From Paenibacillus cymbidii (lineage in GTDB: Bacteria > Bacillota > Bacilli > Paenibacillales > NBRC-103111): DNA of 64,000 nt. The stretch covers positions 62,001 through 126,000 of the forward strand of contig NZ_SHLX01000022.1 in the NCBI RefSeq assembly GCF_004764705.1, given 5' to 3'. This document shows, in pieces, positions 52,038-59,457 of the stretch (position 1 is its first letter; the number at the start of each line of letters is the position of its first letter). Under the pieces are notes generated by a model, which was given only the letters and a program-made list of their open reading frames with translations, ran no database searches and had not been told where the DNA came from. A program made the translations under genes and the position numbers.

Positions 52038-52841
52038 TCACCCTTGACGCCGCGAAAACGCCCAGTGATTCGTCGGCCCATGGCCATGGCCGATGCCGAG
52101 CTCGTCTTCGATGGCGCATGTAATGAACCGTTTGGCCGTCTGCACCGCTTCCGCCAGTTCGCGGCCCTTGGCAAGCTCTGCCGCAATGGCGGCGGAAAAC
52201 GTGCAGCCGGTGCCGTGCGTATGCCGCGTCTCGCGGCGTGTGGCGGTCAGCAGGCGAATGCCGCTGCCGTCATACACCACGTCGACGGGATCGCCGGCCA
52301 TGTGGCCGCCCTTCACGACCGCGCAGCGCGCGCCGTATTCCTCGACAAGCGACCGCGCGGCCGCTTCCATCTCCGTCAGGCTGGCGATGCTTCGTCCGGT
52401 CAACACTTCGGCCTCCGGCACGTTCGGCGTCACGACCGCCGCCAGCGGGAGCAGCAGCTTGCGCAGCGACTCTGTCGCCGAGGCGGCAAGCAGCGCCTGT
52501 CCTCCCTTGGCGATCATGACCGGATCGACGACCAGTCGCCTCAGTCCGTGTTCCTTCACCTTGGCGGCGACAAGCTCGATCACTTCCGGTTTCGACAACA
52601 TGCCGGTCTTGACCGCGTCCGCGCCGATATCGCGCACGACCGCATCGATCTGCGCGTCGATTCCTTCCAGCGGAATATCATATATGCCGAATACGCCGAG
52701 CGTATTTTGCGCGGTTACTGCCGTAATGGCCGACATGCCGTAAACGTCCAGCATCTGGAACGTCTTCAGATCGGCCTGTATTCCCGCGCCGCCGCCGCTG
52801 TCCGAGCCGGCGATCGTCAGCGCCTTGCGGACTGTCGCCAT
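52038..52841 (-). CDS. thiD: Hydroxymethylpyrimidine/phosphomethylpyrimidine kinase
   Basis: A 267-residue ribokinase-fold kinase that phosphorylates HMP and HMP-phosphate for thiamine synthesis; some homologues also phosphorylate pyridoxal. Signature blocks are TIAGSDSGGGAGIQADLKTFQ at the N-terminus, VVDPVMIAKGG, and the catalytic GTGCTFSAAIAAELAKG near residue 210. No TPP riboswitch (THI box) is visible upstream. It heads a small unit with the membrane peptide and YutE-like genes. Confidence 0.92.
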   Translation of the reverse strand: MATVRKALTIAGSDSGGGAGIQADLKTFQMLDVYGMSAITAVTAQNTLGVFGIYDIPLEGIDAQIDAVVRDIGADAVKTGMLSKPEVIELVAAKVKEHGLRRLVVDPVMIAKGGQALLAASATESLRKLLLPLAAVVTPNVPEAEVLTGRSIASLTEMEAAARSLVEEYGARCAVVKGGHMAGDPVDVVYDGSGIRLLTATRRETRHTHGTGCTFSAAIAAELAKGRELAEAVQTAKRFITCAIEDELGIGHGHGPTNHWAFSRRQG

Positions 52842-52878
52842 TCACTGCCCACTCCTTGCCTACATTTTACGCTACCAG

Positions 52879-52906
52879 TGTATAATTCGCCCAAGGCGCA
52901 GGTCAA
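52879..52906 (-). promoter_or_regulatory. Sigma-A promoter of thiD
   Basis: On the minus strand TTGACC, a 16-bp spacer and TATACA, 38 bp before the start codon. Confidence 0.6.
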
Positions 52907-53000
52907 GAGCTACACCGGCCATATGGCCGTCATTTTGCCCTTGTCCGCCGCTTCTTCCTCAAATGTTCACGATTGCGCCGTCCCGGTGACGCAGCGCCGC

Positions 53001-53666
53001 CTAATAGCGCAGCTTCGCCAGCAGCGCCCAGCGCCGTTCGGAGCGCCGCTTGTACGCCGGCAAGCCGCGGTATATGTGCCCTGCTTCGTCGAAGGCCGCA
53101 GCCGCGTCCCGCTCGCGGCCGAGCTGCTTATACAGCTTGCCAAGGCGGTAATACGCTTCGCAGGAGGACGACTGAATGTCGCCGAACTGCTTCATGTAGC
53201 CGATCGCCTTGTCCGGGTCGGAAGCCGCGAACGCTTCCCCCAAGCGCAAATACGGCTCGCCGTATTTGACCCGCGGATTGATCGCAAGCCCTTCGCGCAT
53301 CAATCGTTCGCCTTCCACGAGATCCCCCGCCTTCAGCCGGCACAGCCCCAGCTCGCACAACACGTCCGCGGAATCGTCCATCACGCCTTGAACCTTGCGC
53401 AGTTCGTTTTCCGCTTCGGCATATCGCTTCTTCTCCAGCAAGATCCGCGCCGCCTCATGGCGGCTGCTCGTCTGGTGCGGGCTGAGCGCCAGCTCCCGCC
53501 GCAGTTTGGCCAGCCTGCCGCTCCGCTTCAGCGGCGCCGAAATGCTGGGGAACAAGCCGACGAAGCGGCGATCCAGCACGTAAATAACAACAATAATGAC
53601 CAGCAATGCCAGGAACGGATTGCCGAGCAACCGCCATAGCAGCACGAACAACAAAAATTTCCCCAC
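53001..53666 (-). CDS. Membrane-anchored tetratricopeptide repeat protein
   Basis: A 221-residue protein with one N-terminal hydrophobic segment (about 3-31) and a cytoplasmic domain of TPR-like helices. Examples are SSRHEAARILLEKKRYAEAENELRKV and CEAYYRLGKLYKQLGRERDAAAAFDEAG. TPRs mediate protein contacts; no partner is evident. It resembles conserved Bacillales membrane TPR proteins of unknown function. It is divergent from the small membrane protein gene at 53.8 kb. Confidence 0.8.
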   Translation of the reverse strand: MGKFLLFVLLWRLLGNPFLALLVIIVVIYVLDRRFVGLFPSISAPLKRSGRLAKLRRELALSPHQTSSRHEAARILLEKKRYAEAENELRKVQGVMDDSADVLCELGLCRLKAGDLVEGERLMREGLAINPRVKYGEPYLRLGEAFAASDPDKAIGYMKQFGDIQSSSCEAYYRLGKLYKQLGRERDAAAAFDEAGHIYRGLPAYKRRSERRWALLAKLRY

Positions 53667-53726
53667 CGGTTTCCACCCCCACTACGTTCATCATACCACA
53701 GGAGCAGCCGCGTTTCCGAGGATCGA

Positions 53727-53755
53727 TTGCACATGGAACGAGGACCCGCTACAAT
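53727..53755 (+). promoter_or_regulatory. Sigma-A promoter for small membrane protein
   Basis: TTGCAC, a 17-bp spacer and TACAAT, 51 bp upstream of the start codon. Confidence 0.65.
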
Positions 53756-53806
53756 GGGAAAGAACAAGCTGTCCGCAACGAAAATTCCAAAAGGAGCTGC
53801 TTCTGA

Positions 53807-54067
53807 ATGAAAGCTGAAACCTGGTCGCAGCGGCGGACGATCGGCCGCAAAAAATACGTCCTGCGCTACGGCATCCTGACGTTCGGCTTCGGCATCGCGC
53901 TGCTGCTCACTTTGCTTGAGCTCGTGACGCAAGGAACGTTTCACTACACGTTGTTCGTCATCCGATTGCTGCTGTTTCCGATCATCGGCCTCATCTGGTT
54001 CGCGTCGCGCTGGGATGCGCTGGAGCGCAAGTTTTTCCCCGCCGAAGCCGGCAAGCTGCACGAATAG
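53807..54067 (+). CDS. 86-residue two-helix membrane protein
   Basis: A small hypothetical protein with a basic N-terminus (RRTIGRKKYVLRYG) and two hydrophobic helices (about 21-41 and 48-66), giving a hairpin in the membrane with both ends inside. It has a promoter, an AAAAGGAG ribosome binding site and a strong terminator, which support expression. I do not recognise the family; similar small proteins are common in Paenibacillus. Confidence 0.75.
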   Translation: MKAETWSQRRTIGRKKYVLRYGILTFGFGIALLLTLLELVTQGTFHYTLFVIRLLLFPIIGLIWFASRWDALERKFFPAEAGKLHE

Positions 54068-54094
54068 CGGCAATGCACCCGACCGCACGCAAAC

Positions 54095-54141
54095 AAACGC
54101 TCCGTCCCCCTGTCCATCCAGGACAGCGGAACGGAGCGTTT
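54095..54141. terminator. Bidirectional terminator hairpin
   Basis: AAACGCTCCGT and its exact complement enclose a second stem (CTGTCC/GGACAG). The flanking A/T tracts serve the convergent 86-residue protein gene and the YvyF-like gene. Confidence 0.8.
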
Positions 54142-54160
54142 GCGTCAGGTCGTGCGGCGA

Positions 54161-54586
54161 CTATTTGCGCGACAGCCTGTCGCTGATGCGGAAGCTCATC
54201 TGGTTCTCCCGAACCAGCTTCTCCTGCTGCTTCTTCTCTTCTTCGTTCATCCGGTGAATGTCGCTGTTGATGCCGGTCGTACAAGGCGGGCAAAGCTTGC
54301 CGGTACGGATCGGCTTGCGGCACAACTCGCAATGATAGAACAAGTTCGGATATTCGCGGAGCAAAATTTTGTTGTCGCGGAAAAATTGCGTAATCGAAGC
54401 GATGCCGACGCCCGACTTTTCGATCAGCTTGTCGGTTGTGATGCGGCGATCGTGCCGAAGCGCGCTCAGGCAGCGGTTCAACTCGTCGTCGTATTGGCGG
54501 GTACACTTCGTGCACAGGTTGCGCAAATTTTTTTGAAAAACCGAACCGCAGTTCGGGCAATTGGCTACATTCAGTTCAAGCGCCAT
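54161..54586 (-). CDS. YvyF-like flagellar-operon zinc-ribbon protein
   Basis: A 141-residue protein resembling B. subtilis YvyF, a conserved gene usually next to flgM. An N-terminal CPNCGSVF ... LCTKC zinc ribbon, a central winged-helix-like segment (RRITTDKLIEKSGVGIASITQFFRDNKILL) and a second CELC ... LCPPC ribbon are followed by a charged helical tail. Here no flg or com genes are adjacent, so the gene appears separated from the late-flagellar operon. The exact function of the family is unknown. Confidence 0.75.
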   Translation of the reverse strand: MALELNVANCPNCGSVFQKNLRNLCTKCTRQYDDELNRCLSALRHDRRITTDKLIEKSGVGIASITQFFRDNKILLREYPNLFYHCELCRKPIRTGKLCPPCTTGINSDIHRMNEEEKKQQEKLVRENQMSFRISDRLSRK

Positions 54587-54702
54587 CGTCTATTCACCCC
54601 GTCGCCTCGGCCGGCTTCGACCCAAGCGAGACTCCCTTTCCTTGCTGGTACTTAATGCCTACATCATACCACAACGCATCCCGATTAGGGAGTACGCGGC
54701 AC

Positions 54703-54744
54703 AAAAAAATAGTCCTTGGGACGCCAGTCCGCAAGGGCTATTTT
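54703..54744 (-). terminator. Rho-independent terminator after DGQHR gene pair
   Basis: On the minus strand AATAGCCCTTG pairs with CAAGGACTATT, followed by seven T, 20 bp beyond the stop of the second DGQHR gene. Confidence 0.85.
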
Positions 54745-54763
54745 CACTGCGAAATAAGAAGCT

Positions 54764-55933
54764 CTAAGCGGTTGAAGCGGCTTTCGCCTGTTCGCCGAGC
54801 ATCTGCTCGAACAGTTCCACCAGCCGGCCGTGCTTGCGCAGCGACTTTTCGTGGATCAGGTTGAGCTTGCCGTTGTCCATCAAGCCGAAGCGCTCCACCA
54901 ATTCCTCGTTGTTGTGCGACCAGTCGAACCCTTCGAAGATGCGCAGGCATTTCGTCCATTCCTTGTTGTATACGCCGTCGCGGAACAGGTGCTGGTGTGC
55001 GTACAGCGCAATGCTCTCCTGCATCGCCCGGTTGGACGACGTGTATACCGGCGTTCCCGGCTGCTCTGGCATGTACGGCAGCAGCGAAGAGAAAAACTGA
55101 TGCAAAATTTCGACGTAAATCGTCGGTTCTTTGCGGATTTGCCGGGCCAGCTCGTAGGACCGCTGCATTTTGCCGGAAAACAGCATCGTCGCCGTGGAAT
55201 ACAACCAGCTGAACGAAGTGAAGTTTTTGTTGAAGGCGGTAAGGTTGGCGCGTTTCTCCACGCCGGCGCCCTTCAGGAATACATTATGATCGACAACCTG
55301 CTGAATGACCAGGTTCATCGGATCGGTCGAATCGAACGAATGGCCGAGCTCCTTGCTGACGAGCTGCACCTTCGAGTTGATGTCGCCAAACAGCTGCTGC
55401 TCCTCGATTTCGTTCAGGCCGATATACAGCTGCACGGCAAGCTCGCTTTCCATCAGCTCGAGCCGCCGCTTCTCCAGCTGCAGCACGGTGCCTTCCGCTT
55501 GCTCCAGTTCGTCGGCCAGCTCTTTGTCGTCCGGAAACCGGCGATGCTTCACTTTCAGCGCCGCCACCTTGCGCTCCAGCGCGCGCACTTCCTTGATCAT
55601 TTGTTCGTTGACGTAACCGAGCGCCAGGATCCGGTGCTGGCCGTCCAGAATGCTCAGCTTCGAGCCCGGCAGCAGCACGAGCCCTTCATCGCCTTTGGCC
55701 AGTTGGCCGACTTCGCGCAAAGACAGCGTCACCGGTCCGAAAAACACCCGATCCAGCTCGCGTTCTTGTAAATAATTCCCAATTTTCCGGCGTTGCCCAT
55801 TGCTGAGCTTCCGCTGCACCATCGGATCGATGGTCGTATAATTGAGCAAATCCTGCACCTGCACCGGCACGGTCGCCAAACCGAATTGCCCGCAGAACGG
55901 ATGGATCGAAACGTTAAGCCGCAAGCCCTCCAT
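54764..55933 (-). CDS. DGQHR-domain protein B (DndB-like)
   Basis: A 389-residue protein with the DGQHR motif at residues 97-101 (LSILDGQHRILALGYV) and the associated LFGDINSKVQLVSKEL block typical of DndB-type proteins. A coiled-coil region (about 113-160) lies between them. DndB is a regulator in DNA phosphorothioation systems, and the motif also resembles ParB-type nucleotide-binding folds. It overlaps the upstream paralogue by one base (TAATG), so the two are coupled and may form a complex. No dndA-E or dpt genes are in the window. Confidence 0.8.
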   Translation of the reverse strand: MEGLRLNVSIHPFCGQFGLATVPVQVQDLLNYTTIDPMVQRKLSNGQRRKIGNYLQERELDRVFFGPVTLSLREVGQLAKGDEGLVLLPGSKLSILDGQHRILALGYVNEQMIKEVRALERKVAALKVKHRRFPDDKELADELEQAEGTVLQLEKRRLELMESELAVQLYIGLNEIEEQQLFGDINSKVQLVSKELGHSFDSTDPMNLVIQQVVDHNVFLKGAGVEKRANLTAFNKNFTSFSWLYSTATMLFSGKMQRSYELARQIRKEPTIYVEILHQFFSSLLPYMPEQPGTPVYTSSNRAMQESIALYAHQHLFRDGVYNKEWTKCLRIFEGFDWSHNNEELVERFGLMDNGKLNLIHEKSLRKHGRLVELFEQMLGEQAKAASTA

Positions 55934-57075
55934 TATACCGCGTCCTCCTTGTCGCTAATCAGAAACAGATGCTTCTCTTCGTAGAAATCATGTACGAACT
56001 GGTATGCTTTCATGATGCGCGAACGGCGCGGCAAGCGGTCTTTTTCGTCGCCGGTGAAGATCGCGTCCCACTCGATATGGGGCAATATTTTGACCGCGTG
56101 ATCGAGCGCGTAGCGGTTGAACTTGCCGGTTTTGGTCGCTTCGCCGTGCAGGAACAAGGCGAGCGCAATCTGCACGTTCTCCGACCAGCTGAGTTGGCCG
56201 ATGGCCGGCTCGGGCAAATGGTTGAGCAGCTGTTTGAAATAATGCGATGCGAGCGCGTAGTGCTCCTCCAGCTCTTTGGGAGCAAACTCGTAACTGTTAT
56301 TGCGCGCGCCGGATTTCAATCGTCCTTCGATCAAAGCGACGAGAATTTCAATCAGCACATGATAACTGATCAAATAATCGGGCGCCTTGCCCCGCTCCGT
56401 AAACATGTCGATCGAGATGCGCTCCATCGCCGGATCCTGCTGCACCAGCTTGCTGGCCAACACATGGTAGAAACGACGCTGCTCGCGCAGCACGGCAAGG
56501 TTTCCGCCGATTTTGCGCGGGAGCTTGTTGATGTCGGAGAACAGCTGGCGCTCCTGCTTCGCGTCGATATCGAGATAAATCATCGTCGACATCGGGAACT
56601 CGTAGAGCCGGCTCAGCTTCTCGGAAATTTCGTCCATTCGTTCGTATTCGCGCTGGTCCTTGGCGCGCGCCATCAACCCCTGCAGCATTTCGGCCAAACG
56701 CCGGAACGCGGCCAACCGGTGCTGGCCATCGACGACATACAGCTTCTCGATCGCCGTCAACCGGTACACCTGCTGGTCCTCGTCAACCGTGCCCGCGCCA
56801 CGCGCCGACAAAATGATGCCGGGGAAATAAATCCCCTTCTGATTCTCCAGGTACAAATTGATGTAGTCTACCAGTTTGGACAAATTTTGCGGCACGATGG
56901 TCCGCTGCACTTCCAGGTCCACTTCATAAATAGAAAACAGCTTGCTGATCGGCAGCGTCGTTGTTAACGTCGACTGGCCGAACGTGCGAGAAACTTTGCC
57001 GGGGATCTCGATGTAGGAGCTTGACTTCTGCCCGGCGAGCAGTTCCGATAGCGAGGATATTTTATCCACTTTCAT
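55933..57075 (-). CDS. DGQHR-domain protein A (DndB-like)
   Basis: A 380-residue paralogue with DGQHR at residues 116-120 (LYVVDGQHRLAAFRRLAEML) and the matching LFSDINKLPRKIGGNL block. The start is uncertain: the ATG lies one base from GGAGGA, while the GTG two codons later (57069) has a normal seven-base spacing. It is the first gene of the pair. An inverted repeat overlapping the likely -10 region suggests autoregulation. It is similar in size and layout to its partner but clearly diverged, so this is an old duplication. Function is unproven. Confidence 0.8.
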   Translation of the reverse strand: MKVDKISSLSELLAGQKSSSYIEIPGKVSRTFGQSTLTTTLPISKLFSIYEVDLEVQRTIVPQNLSKLVDYINLYLENQKGIYFPGIILSARGAGTVDEDQQVYRLTAIEKLYVVDGQHRLAAFRRLAEMLQGLMARAKDQREYERMDEISEKLSRLYEFPMSTMIYLDIDAKQERQLFSDINKLPRKIGGNLAVLREQRRFYHVLASKLVQQDPAMERISIDMFTERGKAPDYLISYHVLIEILVALIEGRLKSGARNNSYEFAPKELEEHYALASHYFKQLLNHLPEPAIGQLSWSENVQIALALFLHGEATKTGKFNRYALDHAVKILPHIEWDAIFTGDEKDRLPRRSRIMKAYQFVHDFYEEKHLFLISDKEDAV

Positions 57076-57133
57076 TCCTCCAGTATAGATGGGTAAGTGT
57101 GTTGCGCGTTGCATCGCATATTCGGTCTATCAC

Positions 57134-57149
57134 GTATAGTTAAGTATAC
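57134..57149 (-). promoter_or_regulatory. Inverted repeat over the -10 region of the DGQHR pair
   Basis: GTATA and TATAC half-sites flank a six-base centre. On the minus strand the repeat contains TATACT, a likely -10, about 60 bp before the start. A protein bound here would block transcription. Confidence 0.4.
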
Positions 57150-57326
57150 ACAGATTAGCCAGGTAAAATTCACCAGACGTCAAAGCGCTCTCATATTTGC
57201 GAAAACAAACGAACACACAGATGATTACTATTTTGAATGATCTTCCGCCAATTTACAAGAATGCGGCTCCGTTTTCCATCATTTTTCGAAATAAAATCTT
57301 GTTTGCCCGTCACAACGACGCCAAAT

Positions 57327-57342
57327 GTTCGTAAAAACGAAC
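57327..57342. other. Perfect inverted repeat GTTCGT-AAAA-ACGAAC
   Basis: A 16-bp inverted repeat lies in the gap between htpG and the DGQHR genes. It is close to the htpG terminator and far (250 bp) from the DGQHR start. It may be a distal operator or a chance element. The rest of 57115-57424 shows no gene. Confidence 0.35.
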
Positions 57343-57381
57343 AACAACCGCCCTCACCTTCCCGGTAAATGGCGATTTTTC

Positions 57382-57411
57382 AAAAAAATCCCCCCGATTC
57401 CGGGGGGGGGG
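57382..57411 (-). terminator. Rho-independent terminator of htpG
   Basis: On the minus strand a run of C, a short GGAATC loop and a run of G are followed by ATTTTTTT, just after the htpG stop codon. Confidence 0.85.
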
Positions 57412-57424
57412 CAGGCGGGAGCCT

Positions 57425-59305
57425 CTACACCATAATTTTGCAAATGTCGTTCGTGAATTCGACCGGATCCTGAAGCGGCAAGCCTTCAATCAGCAGCGCC
57501 TGGTTGTACAGCAGCGCCGTATAGAGGCCGAGTTTCTCCTTGTCCTTCTCGAACGCGTCCTTGAGCGAAACGAACACCGGATGGTTCACGTTGATTTCGA
57601 GCACTTTCTCCGCCTGCACATCCTGGCCGCTCGGCATCATTTTCAGCACTTTCTCCATCTCGATCGACAGATCGCCTTGCGCGGACAAGCAGACCGGATG
57701 CGACTTGAGCCGCTTCGACGCTTTGACGCTTTTCACCTTGCCGGCCAGCAGCGTCTTCATCTGCTCGAACAAATCCTCGTTTTCCTTGCCTGTTTCGTCA
57801 TCCGTCTTCTCATTCGCGTCAGCGTCGATGCCGAGATCGCCGCTCGAAACCGACTTGAACTCCTTTTCCTTGTAGGAAGTAAGGATTTTGATTGCAAATT
57901 CGTCGATATCGTCGGTGAAGTAAAGAATCTCGTAGCCTTTGTCGGCAACCACTTCGGTTTGCGGCAGCTTGTCGATGCGTTCGATCGACGGGCCGGTGGC
58001 ATAATAAATGTACTTCTGCTCTTCCGGCATGCGCGAGACGTATTCGTCAAGCGAAACGAGCTTCTTCTCCTTCGAGGAGTGGAACAGCAGCAAATCCTGG
58101 AGCACATCCTTGTTCATGCCGTACTCGTTGTAGACGCCGAATTTCAGCTGGCGGCCGAACGCCTTGTAGAACGTTTCGTATTTCTCGCGCTCGTCCTTCA
58201 GCATGCTTTGCAACTGGCTTTTGATTTTGTTTGCAATGTTTTTGGCGATCAGCTTGAGTTGGCGGTCGTGCTGCAGCATTTCGCGCGAAATGTTGAGCGA
58301 CAGACTTTCGGAATCGACCATGCCTTTGACGAAGCTGAAATGGTCCGGCAGCAGGTCGGCGCACTTGTTCATGATCAGCACGCCGTTTGCGTACAGCTCC
58401 AGCCCCTTCTCGAATTCCTTCGAGTAATAGTCGAATGGCATGTTTTCCGGGATGAACAGAATCGCGTTGTACGATACGGCGCCGTCGACGCTCAGGTGAA
58501 GGTGCTTAAGCGGCTTGTCGAAGCCGTAATGCTTCTCCGCGTAAAATTGCTCGTAGTCTTCGGTTTTCAGCTCGCTTTTGTTTTTGCGCCAGATCGGCAC
58601 CATGCTGTTGACGCGCTGTTCTTCGGTGTAGCTTTCGTACTCGTCTTCGCTGTCTTCCTTCTTGCGGCTTGCGGTGACGTCCATCTTGATCGGATAACGG
58701 ATGAAGTCGGAATACTTCTTGATGATCGCCTTCAGCCGGTATTCTTCGAGAAATTCGTCGTAGTTGTCCTCTTCGCCGTTCGGTTTGATTTGCAGCGTAA
58801 TTTCGGTGCCCACTTCGTCCTTCTCGGCCGGTTCGATCGTATAGCCGTCCGCGCCGGTGGAATGCCAGCGGTAAGCTTGCGTTTCGCCCAGGGCGCGGCT
58901 GACGACCGTCACTTCGTCGGCGACCATGAACGCGGAGTAGAAGCCAACGCCGAATTGGCCGATGATGTCGTGGCCGTCCTTCGACTCGTTCTCCTTCTTG
59001 AACGCCAGCGAGCCGCTCTTCGCGATGACGCCGAGGTTGCTCTCCAGCTCTTCCTTCGTCATGCCGATGCCGGTGTCGCGAATCGTGAGCGTGCGCTTCG
59101 CTTTGTCGGCCGTCACCTTGATGAAGTAGCTGTCCTTGTCGAACGTGAGATTCGAGTCGGTCAACGCTTTGTAATAAATTTTGTCGATCGCGTCGCTGGC
59201 GTTCGAAATCAGCTCGCGGAGGAAAATTTCCCGCTGCGTATAAATCGAGTTGATCATCATTTCGAGCAGTCGTTTCGATTCGGCCTGAAACGGCTTTTTC
59301 TCCAT
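57425..59305 (-). CDS. htpG: Molecular chaperone HtpG (Hsp90)
   Basis: A 626-residue Hsp90, full length for the family. The N-terminal GHKL ATPase domain has ELISNASDAIDK (Asn/Asp contacts), DTGIGMTKEE and GQFGVGFYSAFMVAD. The middle domain and the C-terminal dimerisation domain follow. A sigma-A promoter and a CIRCE operator lie directly upstream, so HrcA should repress it and heat should induce it. It is monocistronic with its own terminator. Confidence 0.97.
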   Translation of the reverse strand: MEKKPFQAESKRLLEMMINSIYTQREIFLRELISNASDAIDKIYYKALTDSNLTFDKDSYFIKVTADKAKRTLTIRDTGIGMTKEELESNLGVIAKSGSLAFKKENESKDGHDIIGQFGVGFYSAFMVADEVTVVSRALGETQAYRWHSTGADGYTIEPAEKDEVGTEITLQIKPNGEEDNYDEFLEEYRLKAIIKKYSDFIRYPIKMDVTASRKKEDSEDEYESYTEEQRVNSMVPIWRKNKSELKTEDYEQFYAEKHYGFDKPLKHLHLSVDGAVSYNAILFIPENMPFDYYSKEFEKGLELYANGVLIMNKCADLLPDHFSFVKGMVDSESLSLNISREMLQHDRQLKLIAKNIANKIKSQLQSMLKDEREKYETFYKAFGRQLKFGVYNEYGMNKDVLQDLLLFHSSKEKKLVSLDEYVSRMPEEQKYIYYATGPSIERIDKLPQTEVVADKGYEILYFTDDIDEFAIKILTSYKEKEFKSVSSGDLGIDADANEKTDDETGKENEDLFEQMKTLLAGKVKSVKASKRLKSHPVCLSAQGDLSIEMEKVLKMMPSGQDVQAEKVLEINVNHPVFVSLKDAFEKDKEKLGLYTALLYNQALLIEGLPLQDPVEFTNDICKIMV

Positions 59306-59330
59306 TGTGGTCTCTCCTTGCGATCCGTTA

Positions 59331-59357
59331 TTAGCACTCTCGATGTTTGAGTGCCAG
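59331..59357. promoter_or_regulatory. CIRCE operator (HrcA binding site) upstream of htpG
   Basis: TTAGCACTC, a nine-base spacer, then GAGTGCCAG. This is the CIRCE inverted repeat with two mismatches in the last arm (consensus GAGTGCTAA). It lies between the promoter and the htpG start codon. Confidence 0.9.
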
Positions 59358-59367
59358 TCTCTCTTTT

Positions 59368-59396
59368 TTTATACCATTCGTCCAATTTGATGTCAA
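59368..59396 (-). promoter_or_regulatory. Sigma-A promoter of htpG
   Basis: On the minus strand a consensus TTGACA, a 17-bp spacer and TATAAA, about 10 bp upstream of the CIRCE operator. Confidence 0.9.
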
Positions 59397-59457
59397 TACG
59401 GCGCACGGCAAAACAGCCGCAGCGAATGTCGCCGCGGCTGCCCGCCGGAACGGAAAA

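Noticed and set aside
52842..53000. TPP riboswitch upstream of thiD
   Set aside because: No CTGAGA/THI-box core is present between the promoter and the start codon.
57327..57342. LexA box near the DGQHR genes
   Set aside because: The half-sites are in the order GTTCG...CGAAC, opposite to the Gram-positive LexA box (CGAAC...GTTCG), and the site is far from the start codon.
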